A stretch of 47,518 bases of DNA from a bacterium (GTDB lineage: Bacteria > Hydrothermota > Tepidihabitantia > B3-TA06): contig JAAYVC010000028.1 of NCBI GenBank assembly GCA_012517375.1, positions 1 to 47,518 on the forward strand, read 5' to 3'. Below are positions 26,285 to 33,645 of the stretch, in pieces. A program made the position numbers and the translations under genes. The notes under the pieces were generated by a model that saw only the letters and a program-made list of their open reading frames with translations, did no database searches and had not been told where the DNA came from. The number at the start of each line of letters is the position of its first letter. Within the stretch, counting starts at the first letter, position 1.

Positions 26285-26892
26285 TGTTCGCAAAGATATT
26301 CAAATACTTCTGGCGCTGGATAGTGAAGCCAGGCACGGCGGCAGAAGACCAGCTTTACGACAAAAAGAATGCAGGCATCGGCTTCTGGGCGGTCTTCATC
26401 TTCGCCATACTTTATTCCGGAACCGCCTTGTTGCTCCATCTCACGGGATTCAGACCCGCATTCGCACCCATACTCCCTATTCCAAAAGAGACTTACTACT
26501 TCTGGCAGACTTTTTTTACGCTACCATGGGCAGTAGTCTCGTGGCTGTTTGCAGGTCTAATCATTTTCCTGTGGAACCGCATATTTACCCGTGAGGCAAA
26601 GCGCCGCATCTCCGATATACTTGGTCCATTGGGCATGGCTTTCGTTATTCCCTGGTTCTTCTTTACATGGCTGCCTGAAACCCTTCTTGCACCAATATTC
26701 GGTTCGTGGTACTTTCCACCCTGGCCAGCCTGGCTCGAGATCATCAGACTGACAATACCGGCTCTGTGGATGGCAGCGCTCATATACATCAGCGCAAGGA
26801 AGATTTTTGATGCTAAGTGGTTTCAATGCGTGGGTTCTGCCCTTCTTGGAACCGCCGCCTTCGGCCTTATGTTTATTCTTTTCATGAGATAA
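26281..26892 (+). CDS. Multi-pass membrane protein (YIP1-like)
   Basis: A 203-aa protein with about five membrane helices and an N-terminal amphipathic segment FAKIFKYFWRWIVKPGTAAE. That opening plus the helix layout resembles YIP1-family membrane proteins of bacteria, though no motif is decisive. ATG 26281, after AAAGGGG (26271-26276), overlaps the upstream stop; an in-frame GTG at 26266 lies inside the previous gene. Confidence 0.6.
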   Translation: MMFAKIFKYFWRWIVKPGTAAEDQLYDKKNAGIGFWAVFIFAILYSGTALLLHLTGFRPAFAPILPIPKETYYFWQTFFTLPWAVVSWLFAGLIIFLWNRIFTREAKRRISDILGPLGMAFVIPWFFFTWLPETLLAPIFGSWYFPPWPAWLEIIRLTIPALWMAALIYISARKIFDAKWFQCVGSALLGTAAFGLMFILFMR

Positions 26893-26930
26893 CCGAATTC
26901 GCAAAATAGCTTCTATATCCAGTTTTCCAC

Positions 26931-26958
26931 TTGACAGCGTTAATATTTATACTATTAT
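26931..26958 (+). promoter_or_regulatory. Strong promoter of the STAS/SpoIIAA-like array
   Basis: TTGACA at 26931-26936, a 16-nt spacer and TATTAT (5/6) at 26953-26958. It lies in the 118-nt gap after the membrane-protein gene and is the best promoter before the array, which then runs without another obvious promoter to 36855. Confidence 0.75.
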
Positions 26959-27010
26959 TAGGTAATTGAGTTTGATATTACCGATGGTGTAATTCTGAGG
27001 AGCTAAAAAT

Positions 27011-27259
27011 ATGAGATACAGGTTGTGGTTGTGGGACGAGCGGCGTAATAATAAGAGACTCCCTAACAGAGGTGGAGATGCCTCGGTATCTCTAATACGG
27101 TTTTTTTCATTAAAAAAAGGAAGTTGTAATCCAGGAAAAAATCATGTTAGCCGTCATGAGTTTTGTCTTGATGAAAAAGTGAATCACGACGAAATACTCA
27201 CCCCCAGAGGTCGGACATCTATAAAGAAAAACCCTGCAACGTTTGAAAGGAAAAGATGA
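27011..27259 (+). pseudogene. Degenerate array member or leader ORF
   Basis: An 82-codon frame with a good AGGAG (26998-27002) 8 nt upstream, ending in an ATGA overlap with the first intact array gene. Its first ten residues, MRYRLWLWDE, resemble the array N-terminus (MRYKVWYD at 28190). A second piece, RHEFCLDEKV near residue 48, resembles HEVWLDEKEG of the 33642 copy. The rest has no array features and no C-terminal signature. It may be a decayed copy, a fusion of two remnants, or a leader peptide. The region between promoter and first intact gene contains nothing else recognisable. Confidence 0.4.
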
Positions 27260-27603
27260 ACCACGAACTATTCTTTGATGAAGAAAATGACATGATAGTT
27301 TTGAGAGTAAGGGGCGATTTTGCAATGGACGACGCCGTCCGATGCTCCGAATTTATCGATAAGACCTTGAAGGAGAGAGGCTCCTTCAACGTTCTTGTGG
27401 ATCTCTCGGAAGCTACGCCAAGTCTTGATAAGGAGGTGCGAACGATGCTCAAAAAACAGTCGCAAGAGGATGCAGTAAAAAAGTTTGCGATGGTAGTCAC
27501 GCATCCTGCGCTGAGGATTATAGGCAAGATTGCGACTTCAAGCATGAGTAACTCAAAGATATTCAAGACCGAGGAGGAAGCTCTCCGCTGGCTGAAAGGA
27601 TAA
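27256..27603 (+). CDS. STAS/SpoIIAA-like domain protein, array copy 1
   Basis: First intact copy (115 aa) of a 25-member family. Layout: N-terminal strand pair NHELFFDEENDMIVLRVRG, helix, central strand ending VDLSEATPS, helix with EVRTML, strand AMVVTHPALRII, and the C-terminal signature IFKTEEEALRWLKG. This order matches the single-domain SpoIIAA-like (PF11964-type) fold, a STAS relative; cytoplasmic, no catalytic motif. A canonical STAS phospho-site (D-S-S-G) is absent. Adaptor or regulatory binding is inferred. It is closest by eye to copies 8 and 11. Confidence 0.75.
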   Translation: MNHELFFDEENDMIVLRVRGDFAMDDAVRCSEFIDKTLKERGSFNVLVDLSEATPSLDKEVRTMLKKQSQEDAVKKFAMVVTHPALRIIGKIATSSMSNSKIFKTEEEALRWLKG

Positions 27604-27609
27604 AATGAT

Positions 27610-27975
27610 ATGAAACCCATGATAGAACTAGATAAGCAACTCGGCGTAGTGAGAGCTAAAACTAAAGGATCATTCACGATGCAAGAACTCGATAAAAGCA
27701 TGGAAGAACTCAAGAAGCTCTTTTTGAATATGGATAAGAAGCTTCTTCTTGCAGACGTCAGAGAAAACGACAGGGTAATGGCGACGAAAGAGGAGAGGGT
27801 AAGAATGCGGGAGCTGTCAAAAGATTTGACGTGGGACAAGGCTGCGGTAGTTGGAGCTGATACGCTTGTACGCATGTCGGCTAAGATCGTTCTGGCGGCG
27901 ATAGGTCTGAGCAAGACAACCAGATTCTTCAAGACCGAGGATGAGGCGCTTCGCTGGCTGAAAGAGAAGCCGTGA
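27610..27975 (+). CDS. STAS/SpoIIAA-like domain protein, array copy 2
   Basis: A 121-aa copy with a divergent N-terminus (MKPMIELDKQLGVVRAKTKG). The central strand reads LADVRENDR, so the Ser after the Asp is Arg. The helix Arg is in EERVRMREL and the later motif is GADTLVRMSAKIV. It ends RFFKTEDEALRWLKEKP. It is 6 nt from copy 1. A 214-nt gap follows, beginning with the short frame MRYERES then stop (27976), possibly another relic start. Confidence 0.7.
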   Translation: MKPMIELDKQLGVVRAKTKGSFTMQELDKSMEELKKLFLNMDKKLLLADVRENDRVMATKEERVRMRELSKDLTWDKAAVVGADTLVRMSAKIVLAAIGLSKTTRFFKTEDEALRWLKEKP

Positions 27976-28189
27976 ATGAGATATGAAAGGGAATCTTAAG
28001 CTTGAAGGATAGTACGTGTTTCACGAAGCCTGCTGTTCTGAATTCTTTTCGACAGGTAGCGGATCTGAAATGAATATCCACGAACCGAAGGGGAGTGTGA
28101 GATTGCCGAATTCGATGAGCGCTTTGCGAGTCGATTGAGAAATAAAGGTACGGAATGCGCAGGAGTGCGGTTGAAAGAAGGAGAAAGAA

Positions 28190-28558
28190 ATGAGATACAA
28201 GGTTTGGTACGATGCCGCGAATCATCTTGTAAGAGCTGAGGTTCTTGAGTCTTTAACCAAGGAAGACGCGGGAGACATGATGATGAAGATAGAAGCGGAG
28301 CTTTTAAAAAATGGTACCCGGCTCGGAATCATGGACCTTTCAAATGCCGGTAGCATTAAAAAAGTCAGCAAGGAAACGCGAGAAGTGTATAAGGAACATG
28401 CTAAGAGATTATCGTTGGACCGAGCGGCCGTTATCGTGGATTCTCCGGTACTCAGGATGATTGCAAGGGTTGCCCTTACTGCGCTCGGGCAATCGGGCAC
28501 GGCGAAGTTCGTTAAATCTGAAACCGAGGCCCTTAAGTGGCTGAAATCGAAGAAATGA
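28190..28558 (+). CDS. STAS/SpoIIAA-like domain protein, array copy 3
   Basis: A 122-aa copy starting MRYKVWYDAANHLV, with AAGGAG 8-9 nt upstream. Key positions: MDLSNAGSIKKV, ETREVYKEHAKRL, SPVLRMIARVAL, and an altered ending KFVKSETEALKWLKSKK, where F-F-K is F-V-K. Copy 4 shares this ending and most of the central region, so the two look like a local duplicate pair. Confidence 0.75.
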   Translation: MRYKVWYDAANHLVRAEVLESLTKEDAGDMMMKIEAELLKNGTRLGIMDLSNAGSIKKVSKETREVYKEHAKRLSLDRAAVIVDSPVLRMIARVALTALGQSGTAKFVKSETEALKWLKSKK

Positions 28559-28641
28559 CCGATAAATCGGATGAGTATCCTAGAGAATGGTTGCATCTCG
28601 TTGATAAGAAAGATAGAGATAAAGAAAGCGGCAATAAATAA
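28555..28641 (+). other. Possible 28-codon coupled small ORF
   Basis: An ATG overlaps the stop of copy 3 (ATGA at 28555-28558) and opens a 28-codon frame of highly charged residues (MTDKSDEYPREWLHLVD, then KKDRDKESGNK). Coupling mimics the array joins, but the sequence carries no array motif. It may be chance or the remnant of a lost copy. Confidence 0.25.
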
Positions 28642-28652
28642 TCGTAAGCTTC

Positions 28653-28669
28653 CGGGACGGAAAGTCCCG
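28653..28669 (+). promoter_or_regulatory. Intercistronic hairpin before copy 4
   Basis: CGGGAC (28653-28658) pairs with GTCCCG (28664-28669) around the tetraloop-like GGAAA. The GGAG of copy 4 starts 5 nt later, so the hairpin could mark an mRNA processing or stability site or affect initiation. Confidence 0.45.
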
Positions 28670-28683
28670 ATATGGAGAATGAA

Positions 28684-29049
28684 ATGAAATACAAGGTATG
28701 GTTCGATAGTGAAAATCAGCTTGTGATGGCTAATGTTACGGCTGCGCTTGAAAAAGAGGAAGCGGAGGCATTGATGAACGGGATCAAGGAGATACTGAAA
28801 GAAAAAAAAGCAACCAAAGGGATTATGGATCTTTCAAACGCGGAGGCGTTTGAAAAGATAGGGAAGGAAGTGAGGGAGGTCTACAAGGAGTACGCAAGGA
28901 GTCTTGCGCTCGATTGCGCAGCAGTGATAGTCACCTCGCCGGTCATAAGAATGCTTGCAAGAGTCGTTCTCAGCTCACTGGGAATGACCATGACGGCAAA
29001 GTTCGTAAAATCATATGAAGAGGCCCTGGAATGGATAAAACGTCAATGA
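28684..29049 (+). CDS. STAS/SpoIIAA-like domain protein, array copy 4
   Basis: A 121-aa copy, MKYKVWFDSENQLV. ATG 28684 is preferred over 28672 because GGAG (28674-28677) is 6 nt upstream and the sequence then starts like its relatives. Features are GIMDLSNAEAFEKI, EVREVYKEYARSL, TSPVIRMLARVVL and KFVKSYEEALEWIKRQ. It pairs with copy 3. Confidence 0.75.
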   Translation: MKYKVWFDSENQLVMANVTAALEKEEAEALMNGIKEILKEKKATKGIMDLSNAEAFEKIGKEVREVYKEYARSLALDCAAVIVTSPVIRMLARVVLSSLGMTMTAKFVKSYEEALEWIKRQ

Positions 29050-29141
29050 TTATTGTGAACTTTCCAGGAAGCGTCTGCACTGAAAATCTCAAGTCATCGG
29101 GTGTGACTGCCGGATGTGAAGGATTTTAAAAAGGAAGCTGA

Positions 29142-29525
29142 ATGGCATACGAAACATTTTACGATGAAAAGATAGGTATGGTAAGGCTGAATCTCAAAGG
29201 TCAGTGGGGTTCGGGCAGGGAATTTGCCGAGGCGGTCTCCATGATGAACAGCTTGCTTGATGAGCGGGAAAAACGCATCGTTATCTGTGATTTATCTCAA
29301 GGCTCCTTCCAATCCTACACGAAGGAGTTCCGCCAGTCGGTAGCCCGGACAGCAAAAAACGTGGAAATCGAAAAAGCCGCAATAACGGGCGCTTCGCCCG
29401 TGCTCAGGATGATGGCAAAGATGCTCTTGGCCGCTGCAAGAACCTTAAACCCGGAGCTTCCGGAGGTCAGGTTCTTTAATCTGGAGGAGGAGGCTTTGGA
29501 ATGGCTTAAAGGAGAGGAGTCATAA
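29142..29525 (+). CDS. STAS/SpoIIAA-like domain protein, array copy 5
   Basis: A 127-aa copy, MAYETFYDEKIGMVRLNLKG. The central strand ends CDLSQGSFQSYTKEFRQSV. The later motif is ASPVLRMMAKMLL, and the loop before the signature is longer than usual (AARTLNPELPEVRFFNLEEE), as in copy 14. The final codons (AAAGGAGAGG) include the Shine-Dalgarno for copy 6. Confidence 0.75.
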   Translation: MAYETFYDEKIGMVRLNLKGQWGSGREFAEAVSMMNSLLDEREKRIVICDLSQGSFQSYTKEFRQSVARTAKNVEIEKAAITGASPVLRMMAKMLLAAARTLNPELPEVRFFNLEEEALEWLKGEES

Positions 29526-29884
29526 TGGAACACAAGACCTGCTTCAACGAAGACGCCAATGCGATGTGCGTGGATGTTATTGGCGAGTTCCAGTCGTCAG
29601 ACGTGGACTGCACGTTCGAGATACTCGATAAACAGTTCGAGGGCAAGGATTACTACAGATTGCTCATAGACCTAAGCCAGTCGAACGGCAACCTGTCTGC
29701 CGAGGCGCGCAGGCTCCTGAGCGAGAAGCTCAAGGCGAAGCGCTCTGCAAGGATAGCCTTCGTCATCACGAGACCGACGAGCAGGATGATAGCGCGAGTG
29801 GTGGTTGCCCTGTCGAAGAGCTCGCATGAAAAAGATTTTTTCAAGGATAAAGCCAGGGCTCTTGCCTGGTTGAAGCAGGAATGA
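29525..29884 (+). CDS. STAS/SpoIIAA-like domain protein, array copy 6
   Basis: A 119-aa copy starting MEHKTCFNEDANAMCVDVIG, richer in Cys than its relatives. Key sites: IDLSQSNGNLSAEARRLL, RPTSRMIARVVVAL, and DFFKDKARALAWLKQE, where the T-E-E-E of the signature is D-K-A-R. It overlaps copy 5 by one base (TAATG). Confidence 0.75.
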   Translation: MEHKTCFNEDANAMCVDVIGEFQSSDVDCTFEILDKQFEGKDYYRLLIDLSQSNGNLSAEARRLLSEKLKAKRSARIAFVITRPTSRMIARVVVALSKSSHEKDFFKDKARALAWLKQE

Positions 29885-29902
29885 TGAATCGAGCACTTAT
29901 AA

Positions 29903-29940
29903 CTTCAACCATGTGTTCGGAAAGCACTGAATGGTTGAAG
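29903..29940 (+). promoter_or_regulatory. Intercistronic hairpin before copy 7
   Basis: CTTCAACCAT (29903-29912) and ATGGTTGAAG (29931-29940) form a perfect 10-bp stem. An inner GTGT/GCAC stem lies in the 18-nt loop. The Shine-Dalgarno of copy 7 (AAGGAGG) begins within the last bases, so folding could hide it. A terminator is less likely because no T-run follows. Confidence 0.5.
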
Positions 29941-29950
29941 GAGGTGTCGT

Positions 29951-30337
29951 ATGAGCGACGCAGGTTCTTTTGAAGTCAGATACGACGAGAAGGCAGGAAT
30001 CCTTCGCGTCGACATAATGCATCTTGACTCTGCCCAAGATGTTCATTCAATGTGGTCGGATATTAAAAAGACGCTGGAAGACAAGACAGAGCGCAAGATA
30101 CTGGTCAACCTTTCCAGAAACAATCAGACCAGCATGAGCAGACAGGCTCGCAAGGCATTCAGCGAATACGAAGAATACCTTAAAACACTTGACAGGACAG
30201 CATTCGTCATTGAAAACCCTGTGGTCAGGATGCTCGTTAAAGCGACGCTTGCTGGTATAAGAGGAAGAAAGGACGAAGAGATATCGACCTTCAAGAAAGA
30301 GGAAGAAGCCCTTGGCTGGCTGAAAGGTGTGAAATGA
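29951..30337 (+). CDS. STAS/SpoIIAA-like domain protein, array copy 7
   Basis: A 128-aa copy with a short extra N-terminus (MSDAGSFEVRYDEKAGILRV). The central strand reads LVNLSRNNQTS, the only copy where Asn replaces the otherwise fixed Asp. The helix Arg is in RQARKAF and the later motif is NPVVRMLVKATL. It ends STFKKEEEALGWLKGVK. A strong AAGGAGG precedes it. It overlaps copy 8 (ATGA). Confidence 0.75.
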   Translation: MSDAGSFEVRYDEKAGILRVDIMHLDSAQDVHSMWSDIKKTLEDKTERKILVNLSRNNQTSMSRQARKAFSEYEEYLKTLDRTAFVIENPVVRMLVKATLAGIRGRKDEEISTFKKEEEALGWLKGVK

Positions 30338-30693
30338 AGCATGAAATCAGTTTCGACGAGAGAAACGACATCATAGTCATGAGGGTAAAAGGCGAATTCA
30401 ACCTCCAGGATGCTATGGAAACTGTGGATAAGATGGATGAGCTTGGAAAAGACAAAAAAACTATCCTGGTGATGGCTGATATGAGAGAAGCAGCGCCCAA
30501 GCTCGACAAGGATGTTCGAAAGTTGATGCAGGATCTTTCGAAGCGAATGAAGATGCAGAAATTCGCTATGATAGTTACTAACCCTGCTATCAGGATAGTC
30601 GGTAAGATAGTGATTGCTACCATGAGAAACGCCCGAGGTTCAGCTTTTTTCAGAACTGAAGAGGAAGCCATTCACTGGTTGAAAGGAGATTAA
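30334..30693 (+). CDS. STAS/SpoIIAA-like domain protein, array copy 8
   Basis: A 119-aa copy, MKHEISFDERNDIIVMRVKG. The Asp is followed by Arg two residues on (MADMREAAPKLDKDVRKLM), as in copy 11, with which it shares LDKDVRKLMQDL and AMIVTNPAIRIVGKIVIATM. It ends AFFRTEEEAIHWLKGD. The last codons supply AAAGGAG for copy 9. Confidence 0.75.
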   Translation: MKHEISFDERNDIIVMRVKGEFNLQDAMETVDKMDELGKDKKTILVMADMREAAPKLDKDVRKLMQDLSKRMKMQKFAMIVTNPAIRIVGKIVIATMRNARGSAFFRTEEEAIHWLKGD

Positions 30694-31088
30694 TGATGAG
30701 AGAAATAATTTCAGAAACCGGTCAGGTAAGACACAAGGTTTTTTTCGATGAGGAAAAAGGCGTCGCAGTGATTATCCATTACGACGTAATCTACGCGGAT
30801 GATGCCCGGGAAATGATAGACGTGCTCGGGACCCTCCTTGAAGGCAAATCACCCAAATTGCTTCTGGACGATTCATCAAGAGTTTCCGCCTCCAGGATGG
30901 ATAAAGAGACGCGAAGGATATTCATGGGTGCAGGGGAAAAAGTTGGATTGGACCGCGTAGCCGTGTTTGGGGCAGACTCCATGACAAGAATGATGTCGAA
31001 GATTATTTTTACCATTGCAGGCAAGATTGATTCCACGAAATACTTCAAAACCGAGGAAGAAGCATTATCGTGGTTGAAAGGAAAATAA
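30693..31088 (+). CDS. STAS/SpoIIAA-like domain protein, array copy 9
   Basis: The longest array copy at 131 aa, with ten extra N-terminal residues (MMREIISETGQ) before RHKVFFDEEKGVAVIIHY. Features: LLDDSSRVSASRMDKETRRIF, the nearest the family comes to a STAS-like D-S-S, then GADSMTRMMSKIIF and KYFKTEEEALSWLKGK. The second ATG at 30696 fits the ribosome-binding site slightly better. Confidence 0.75.
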   Translation: MMREIISETGQVRHKVFFDEEKGVAVIIHYDVIYADDAREMIDVLGTLLEGKSPKLLLDDSSRVSASRMDKETRRIFMGAGEKVGLDRVAVFGADSMTRMMSKIIFTIAGKIDSTKYFKTEEEALSWLKGK

Positions 31089-31092
31089 AATA

Positions 31093-31470
31093 ATGGATAA
31101 ATTCATCGTTTCTTTTGACGATGAGAACGACATCCTTTATCTTAAGATACTGGGGTTGATGGACGACGAAGCACTGCGCGAACTGATTCCCCGCTATCAG
31201 AAACTGCTTGAGGGCAGAAAGCGCCGTTATGTTCTGGTTGATATGTCGGAAAGTCCGCAGTTCGGCGCTAGTATTATGACCAGAGAGATGAGGGACACAT
31301 ACAGGGAAATGATCAATTTAATGGAAGCCGATAAATCGGCAATATTCGGAGCAACACCTGCATTACGCATGGTCGCAAGGATTGCTATTGCCGTTACCGG
31401 AAAGTCAGAGATTGCGCATTTTTTTAAGACAAAGGAAGAAGCCCTGGCATGGCTGAAAGGAGAAAGATAA
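31093..31470 (+). CDS. STAS/SpoIIAA-like domain protein, array copy 10
   Basis: A 125-aa copy, MDKFIVSFDDENDILYLKIL. The central strand VLVDMSESPQFGAS is followed by MTREMRDTYREM. The later motif is ATPALRMVARIAIA. It ends AHFFKTKEEALAWLKGER. The L-L-E-G-R-K-R-R-Y-V-L-V block matches copies 12, 14, 19 and 25. Confidence 0.75.
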   Translation: MDKFIVSFDDENDILYLKILGLMDDEALRELIPRYQKLLEGRKRRYVLVDMSESPQFGASIMTREMRDTYREMINLMEADKSAIFGATPALRMVARIAIAVTGKSEIAHFFKTKEEALAWLKGER

Positions 31471-31474
31471 GAAA

Positions 31475-31837
31475 ATGAAGCACGAGCTATACCTTGACAA
31501 AGAAAGCGGCATAATTTTTTTCAGGGCAAGGGGGATTTTCAATTACGAGGACGGTGTCGAAGCCGTCGAAAAGATGGAAAACCTTGTAAAAGGTCTTGAA
31601 GATGTCCGGGCCCTTATTGATACGAGAGAGATGCCTCCAAAACTCGAAAAGGATGTACGCAGGTTGATGCAGGACCTGCCGAAGAGATTCAGGATTTCGA
31701 GGATGGCAATGATTGTCACAAATCCGGCCCTGCGTATGATCAGTAAGATAGTGGTTGCCACGATGGGTAAAGACTTCAAGGCGGGTTTTTTCAAGACCGA
31801 AGAGGAATCGTTGGAATGGCTGAAGCAAGAAAAATGA
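31475..31837 (+). CDS. STAS/SpoIIAA-like domain protein, array copy 11
   Basis: A 120-aa copy, MKHELYLDKESGIIFFRARG. The central site is IDTREMPPKLEKDVRRLMQD, and AMIVTNPALRMISKIVVATM follows. It ends GFFKTEEESLEWLKQEK. It is closest to copy 8 and next to copy 1 by eye. Its stop is inside an ATGA overlap with copy 12. Confidence 0.75.
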   Translation: MKHELYLDKESGIIFFRARGIFNYEDGVEAVEKMENLVKGLEDVRALIDTREMPPKLEKDVRRLMQDLPKRFRISRMAMIVTNPALRMISKIVVATMGKDFKAGFFKTEEESLEWLKQEK

Positions 31838-32199
31838 ACTACGAGATGTGGTTTGACGAAAAAAACGGCGTCCTGTACGTAAAGACGCTTGCCATGCTCG
31901 AAAGAGCCGATGTAGAAGATATTATCCCCGAAGTGGCGGAAATGTTAGCTGGCAAGGAGCACCGTTATATCCTCGGAGATCTTGCCCAAAACCCGTCCGG
32001 TCTTTTGACGAAGGACGCGCGCACGGCTTTTAAGGAAAATGCAGAAAATCTTCAAGTGGATAAGATAGCCATTATCGGAGCCAACCCTTCCATCCGCATG
32101 ATTGCAAAGATTGCCTTGACCATAATGGGTAAATCCGATATCGCCAAATTCTTCAAGACCGAAGAGGAAGCCCTAGTCTGGCTCAAGGGAGCAAAGTGA
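31834..32199 (+). CDS. STAS/SpoIIAA-like domain protein, array copy 12
   Basis: A 121-aa copy, MNYEMWFDEKNGVLYVKTLA. ATG 31834 is chosen since it starts like its relatives and forms the ATGA join; the frame is open to 31816. It is nearly the same protein as copy 19: both contain ILGDL[AS]QNPSGLL, KIAIIGANPSIRMIAKIALT and KFFKTE[ED]EAL, so they are a recent duplicate pair 2.5 kb apart. Confidence 0.78.
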   Translation: MNYEMWFDEKNGVLYVKTLAMLERADVEDIIPEVAEMLAGKEHRYILGDLAQNPSGLLTKDARTAFKENAENLQVDKIAIIGANPSIRMIAKIALTIMGKSDIAKFFKTEEEALVWLKGAK

Positions 32200-32324
32200 C
32201 ACCCGAGTTCGGCTACGACGAGGTCAACAATATCGTGCGGATACGCTTCATCGGGGAGTTGAACGTCGAAAAATACGCCTCACTTAAGAATTTCATCAAC
32301 TCCCTTCCCCGGAGAAAAGGATGA
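32196..32324 (+). pseudogene. Array copy 13, N-terminal half (split gene)
   Basis: From GTG 32196, which overlaps the copy 12 stop as GTGA, 42 codons encode the usual N-terminal half (TPEFGYDEVNNIVRIRFIGE, ending SLPRRKG) and stop at TGA 32322-32324. The other half continues in a different frame from an ATG at 32321. Together they make about 124 residues, the normal family length, so a single frameshift is the simplest reading. Confidence 0.65.
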
Positions 32325-32566
32325 GCTATCTTGTGGACGTATCAAGGCTTGAGGGTTCTCTGCGGAGCGGGGAAACAAAAGACGCTGTCGCCGGCAAACC
32401 GGAACTCATTAAAGGAGGCCTTATCCCGATAACGGGCACTTCGGCAATAACCCGAATGCTCGCCAAGACCATTGCCGCGACAATGAGAAAACTCAAGGAT
32501 ACTGATTTTTTTAAATCCGAAGATGAAGCCGTCAAATGGCTTAAGGAGGAGCAAAATGATTCCTGA
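32321..32566 (+). CDS. Array copy 13, C-terminal half (split gene)
   Basis: The 81-aa piece starts at ATG 32321 in an ATGA overlap with the stop of the N-terminal half. It carries the central strand (MSYLVDVSRLEG), then SAITRMLAKTIAATM, and the C-terminal signature DFFKSEDEAVKWLKEEQ. The region after the Asp is aberrant: the helix Arg is Lys (ETKDAV). It may be translated by re-initiation as a second subunit, or be a decaying gene. The end overlaps copy 14 by 11 nt and its codons provide AAGGAGG. Confidence 0.6.
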   Translation: MSYLVDVSRLEGSLRSGETKDAVAGKPELIKGGLIPITGTSAITRMLAKTIAATMRKLKDTDFFKSEDEAVKWLKEEQNDS

Positions 32567-32927
32567 TATGTGGTTCGACGAGAAAAACGAAGCGTTGCAT
32601 CTCAGTTTTACCGAGGTCTGGGACGAGAATGACGTCCCCGAGTTGTTTAAGCGCATAAGGGCGCATTTTGAAGGCAGGAAAGAACGCAACATCGTAGGCG
32701 ATTTGTCGCATGCTGCACCTCAATCGTACAGCAGACAAATGAGGAAGATGGTAGCCGAAGAGGCTACAGCGCTTAGCCTCGACAAGGTCGCCATCCTGGG
32801 CGCTAATAACGTTCTTCGCATGATGGCGAAGATACTTTTGGCAGTAATAGGCAATAAATGGTCAGCGGAGACGAAGTTCTTCGATAGCGAGGCCGATGCC
32901 TTGGCCTGGATAAAAGGAGATAAGTGA
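32556..32927 (+). CDS. STAS/SpoIIAA-like domain protein, array copy 14
   Basis: A 123-aa copy, MIPDMWFDEKNEALHLSFTE. AAGGAGG (32543-32549) supports ATG 32556; the frame is open to 32523. Features: VGDLSHAAPQSYSRQMRKMV, ILGANNVLRMMAKILL, and a longer loop before KFFDSEADALAWIKGDK. It groups with the orphan copies 25 and 26 (W-F-D-E and D-V-P-E-near-start patterns). Confidence 0.75.
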   Translation: MIPDMWFDEKNEALHLSFTEVWDENDVPELFKRIRAHFEGRKERNIVGDLSHAAPQSYSRQMRKMVAEEATALSLDKVAILGANNVLRMMAKILLAVIGNKWSAETKFFDSEADALAWIKGDK

Positions 32928-33286
32928 AACACAAACTTTACTACGACGAAGAAAACAAGGTACTGGTGCTCGAAATAGCGGGTGAGTATACGTACGAGGA
33001 CGCAAAGGAAACGGTTCAGATTACCCGGGACTCCTACGAAGAAAAATCCCCATACCCTCTGCTTGTCGATTTAACAAATACATCAAACAATATCGGCAGG
33101 GATGCCAGAAAGTACCTTCAGGATGAAGTGGGAAGACTCGGTATTTCGAGAATGGCTCTTGTAGTTTCAAATCCTGTTATCCGTATGACGGCAAAGATAC
33201 TTGCATCGGCTTCTGGCAAGACTAATGAAAGCGGATTCTTTAAGACAAGAGACGAAGCGCTAGCCTGGCTGAAAGGAGAGAAATGA
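32924..33286 (+). CDS. STAS/SpoIIAA-like domain protein, array copy 15
   Basis: A 120-aa copy with a GTG start (KHKLYYDEENKVLVLEIAG) overlapping the copy 14 stop as GTGA. VDLTNTSNNIGRDARKYL and SNPVIRMTAKILAS are the key sites. Its 3' end from about 33232 is almost base-for-base the same as that of copy 18 (G-F-F-K-T-R-D-E-A-L-A-W-L-K-G-E-K), suggesting recent duplication or gene conversion. Confidence 0.77.
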   Translation: MKHKLYYDEENKVLVLEIAGEYTYEDAKETVQITRDSYEEKSPYPLLVDLTNTSNNIGRDARKYLQDEVGRLGISRMALVVSNPVIRMTAKILASASGKTNESGFFKTRDEALAWLKGEK

Positions 33287-33645
33287 AGCACAAGATAGCG
33301 TATGATGAGGAGGAAGGGATACTTCGGATTCAGTATATAGGCGAGATTATCCCTGATGAGTACAGACAGACCGCCGAAGAGGTGCTGAAGATGCCCGAAG
33401 AAAACCTCAAGCGCATACTGGTCGACATATCACAGACAGTCACCCCTATGTGGAATCGCGAGACCAGGGAGATGCTGGCTAAATCCACTCCCACTATCGA
33501 AGGATCAAGGGTGGCTGTAATAGGGGCATCGGCGGCCATAAGGATCATCTCAAAAGCTTTTGTTCATATAGGGAAAACGCAGTCTCAGACGCGCTTCTTC
33601 AAGACAGAGGAAGAAGCGGTCGCGTGGCTGAAGGGCGAAGGATGA
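33283..33645 (+). CDS. STAS/SpoIIAA-like domain protein, array copy 16
   Basis: A 120-aa copy, MKHKIAYDEEEGILRIQYIG. It has a different second strand (GEIIPDEYRQTAEEV), VDISQTVTPMWNRETREML, IGASAAIRIISKAFVHIG and RFFKTEEEAVAWLKGEG. Most related to copy 17 in the first third (I-x-x-E/D-Y). ATGA joins at both ends. Confidence 0.75.
   Translation: MKHKIAYDEEEGILRIQYIGEIIPDEYRQTAEEVLKMPEENLKRILVDISQTVTPMWNRETREMLAKSTPTIEGSRVAVIGASAAIRIISKAFVHIGKTQSQTRFFKTEEEAVAWLKGEG

Noticed and set aside
27219-27932. 237-codon frame on the minus strand over copies 1 and 2
   Set aside because: It is Ser/Leu-rich, has no ribosome-binding site and mirrors the codon pattern of the genes on the plus strand.
32310-32330. 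Programmed -1 frameshift in array copy 13
   Set aside because: The stretch AGAAAAGGATGA has no X-XXY-YYZ heptamer and no downstream stem or pseudoknot was seen; the ATGA re-start is simpler.
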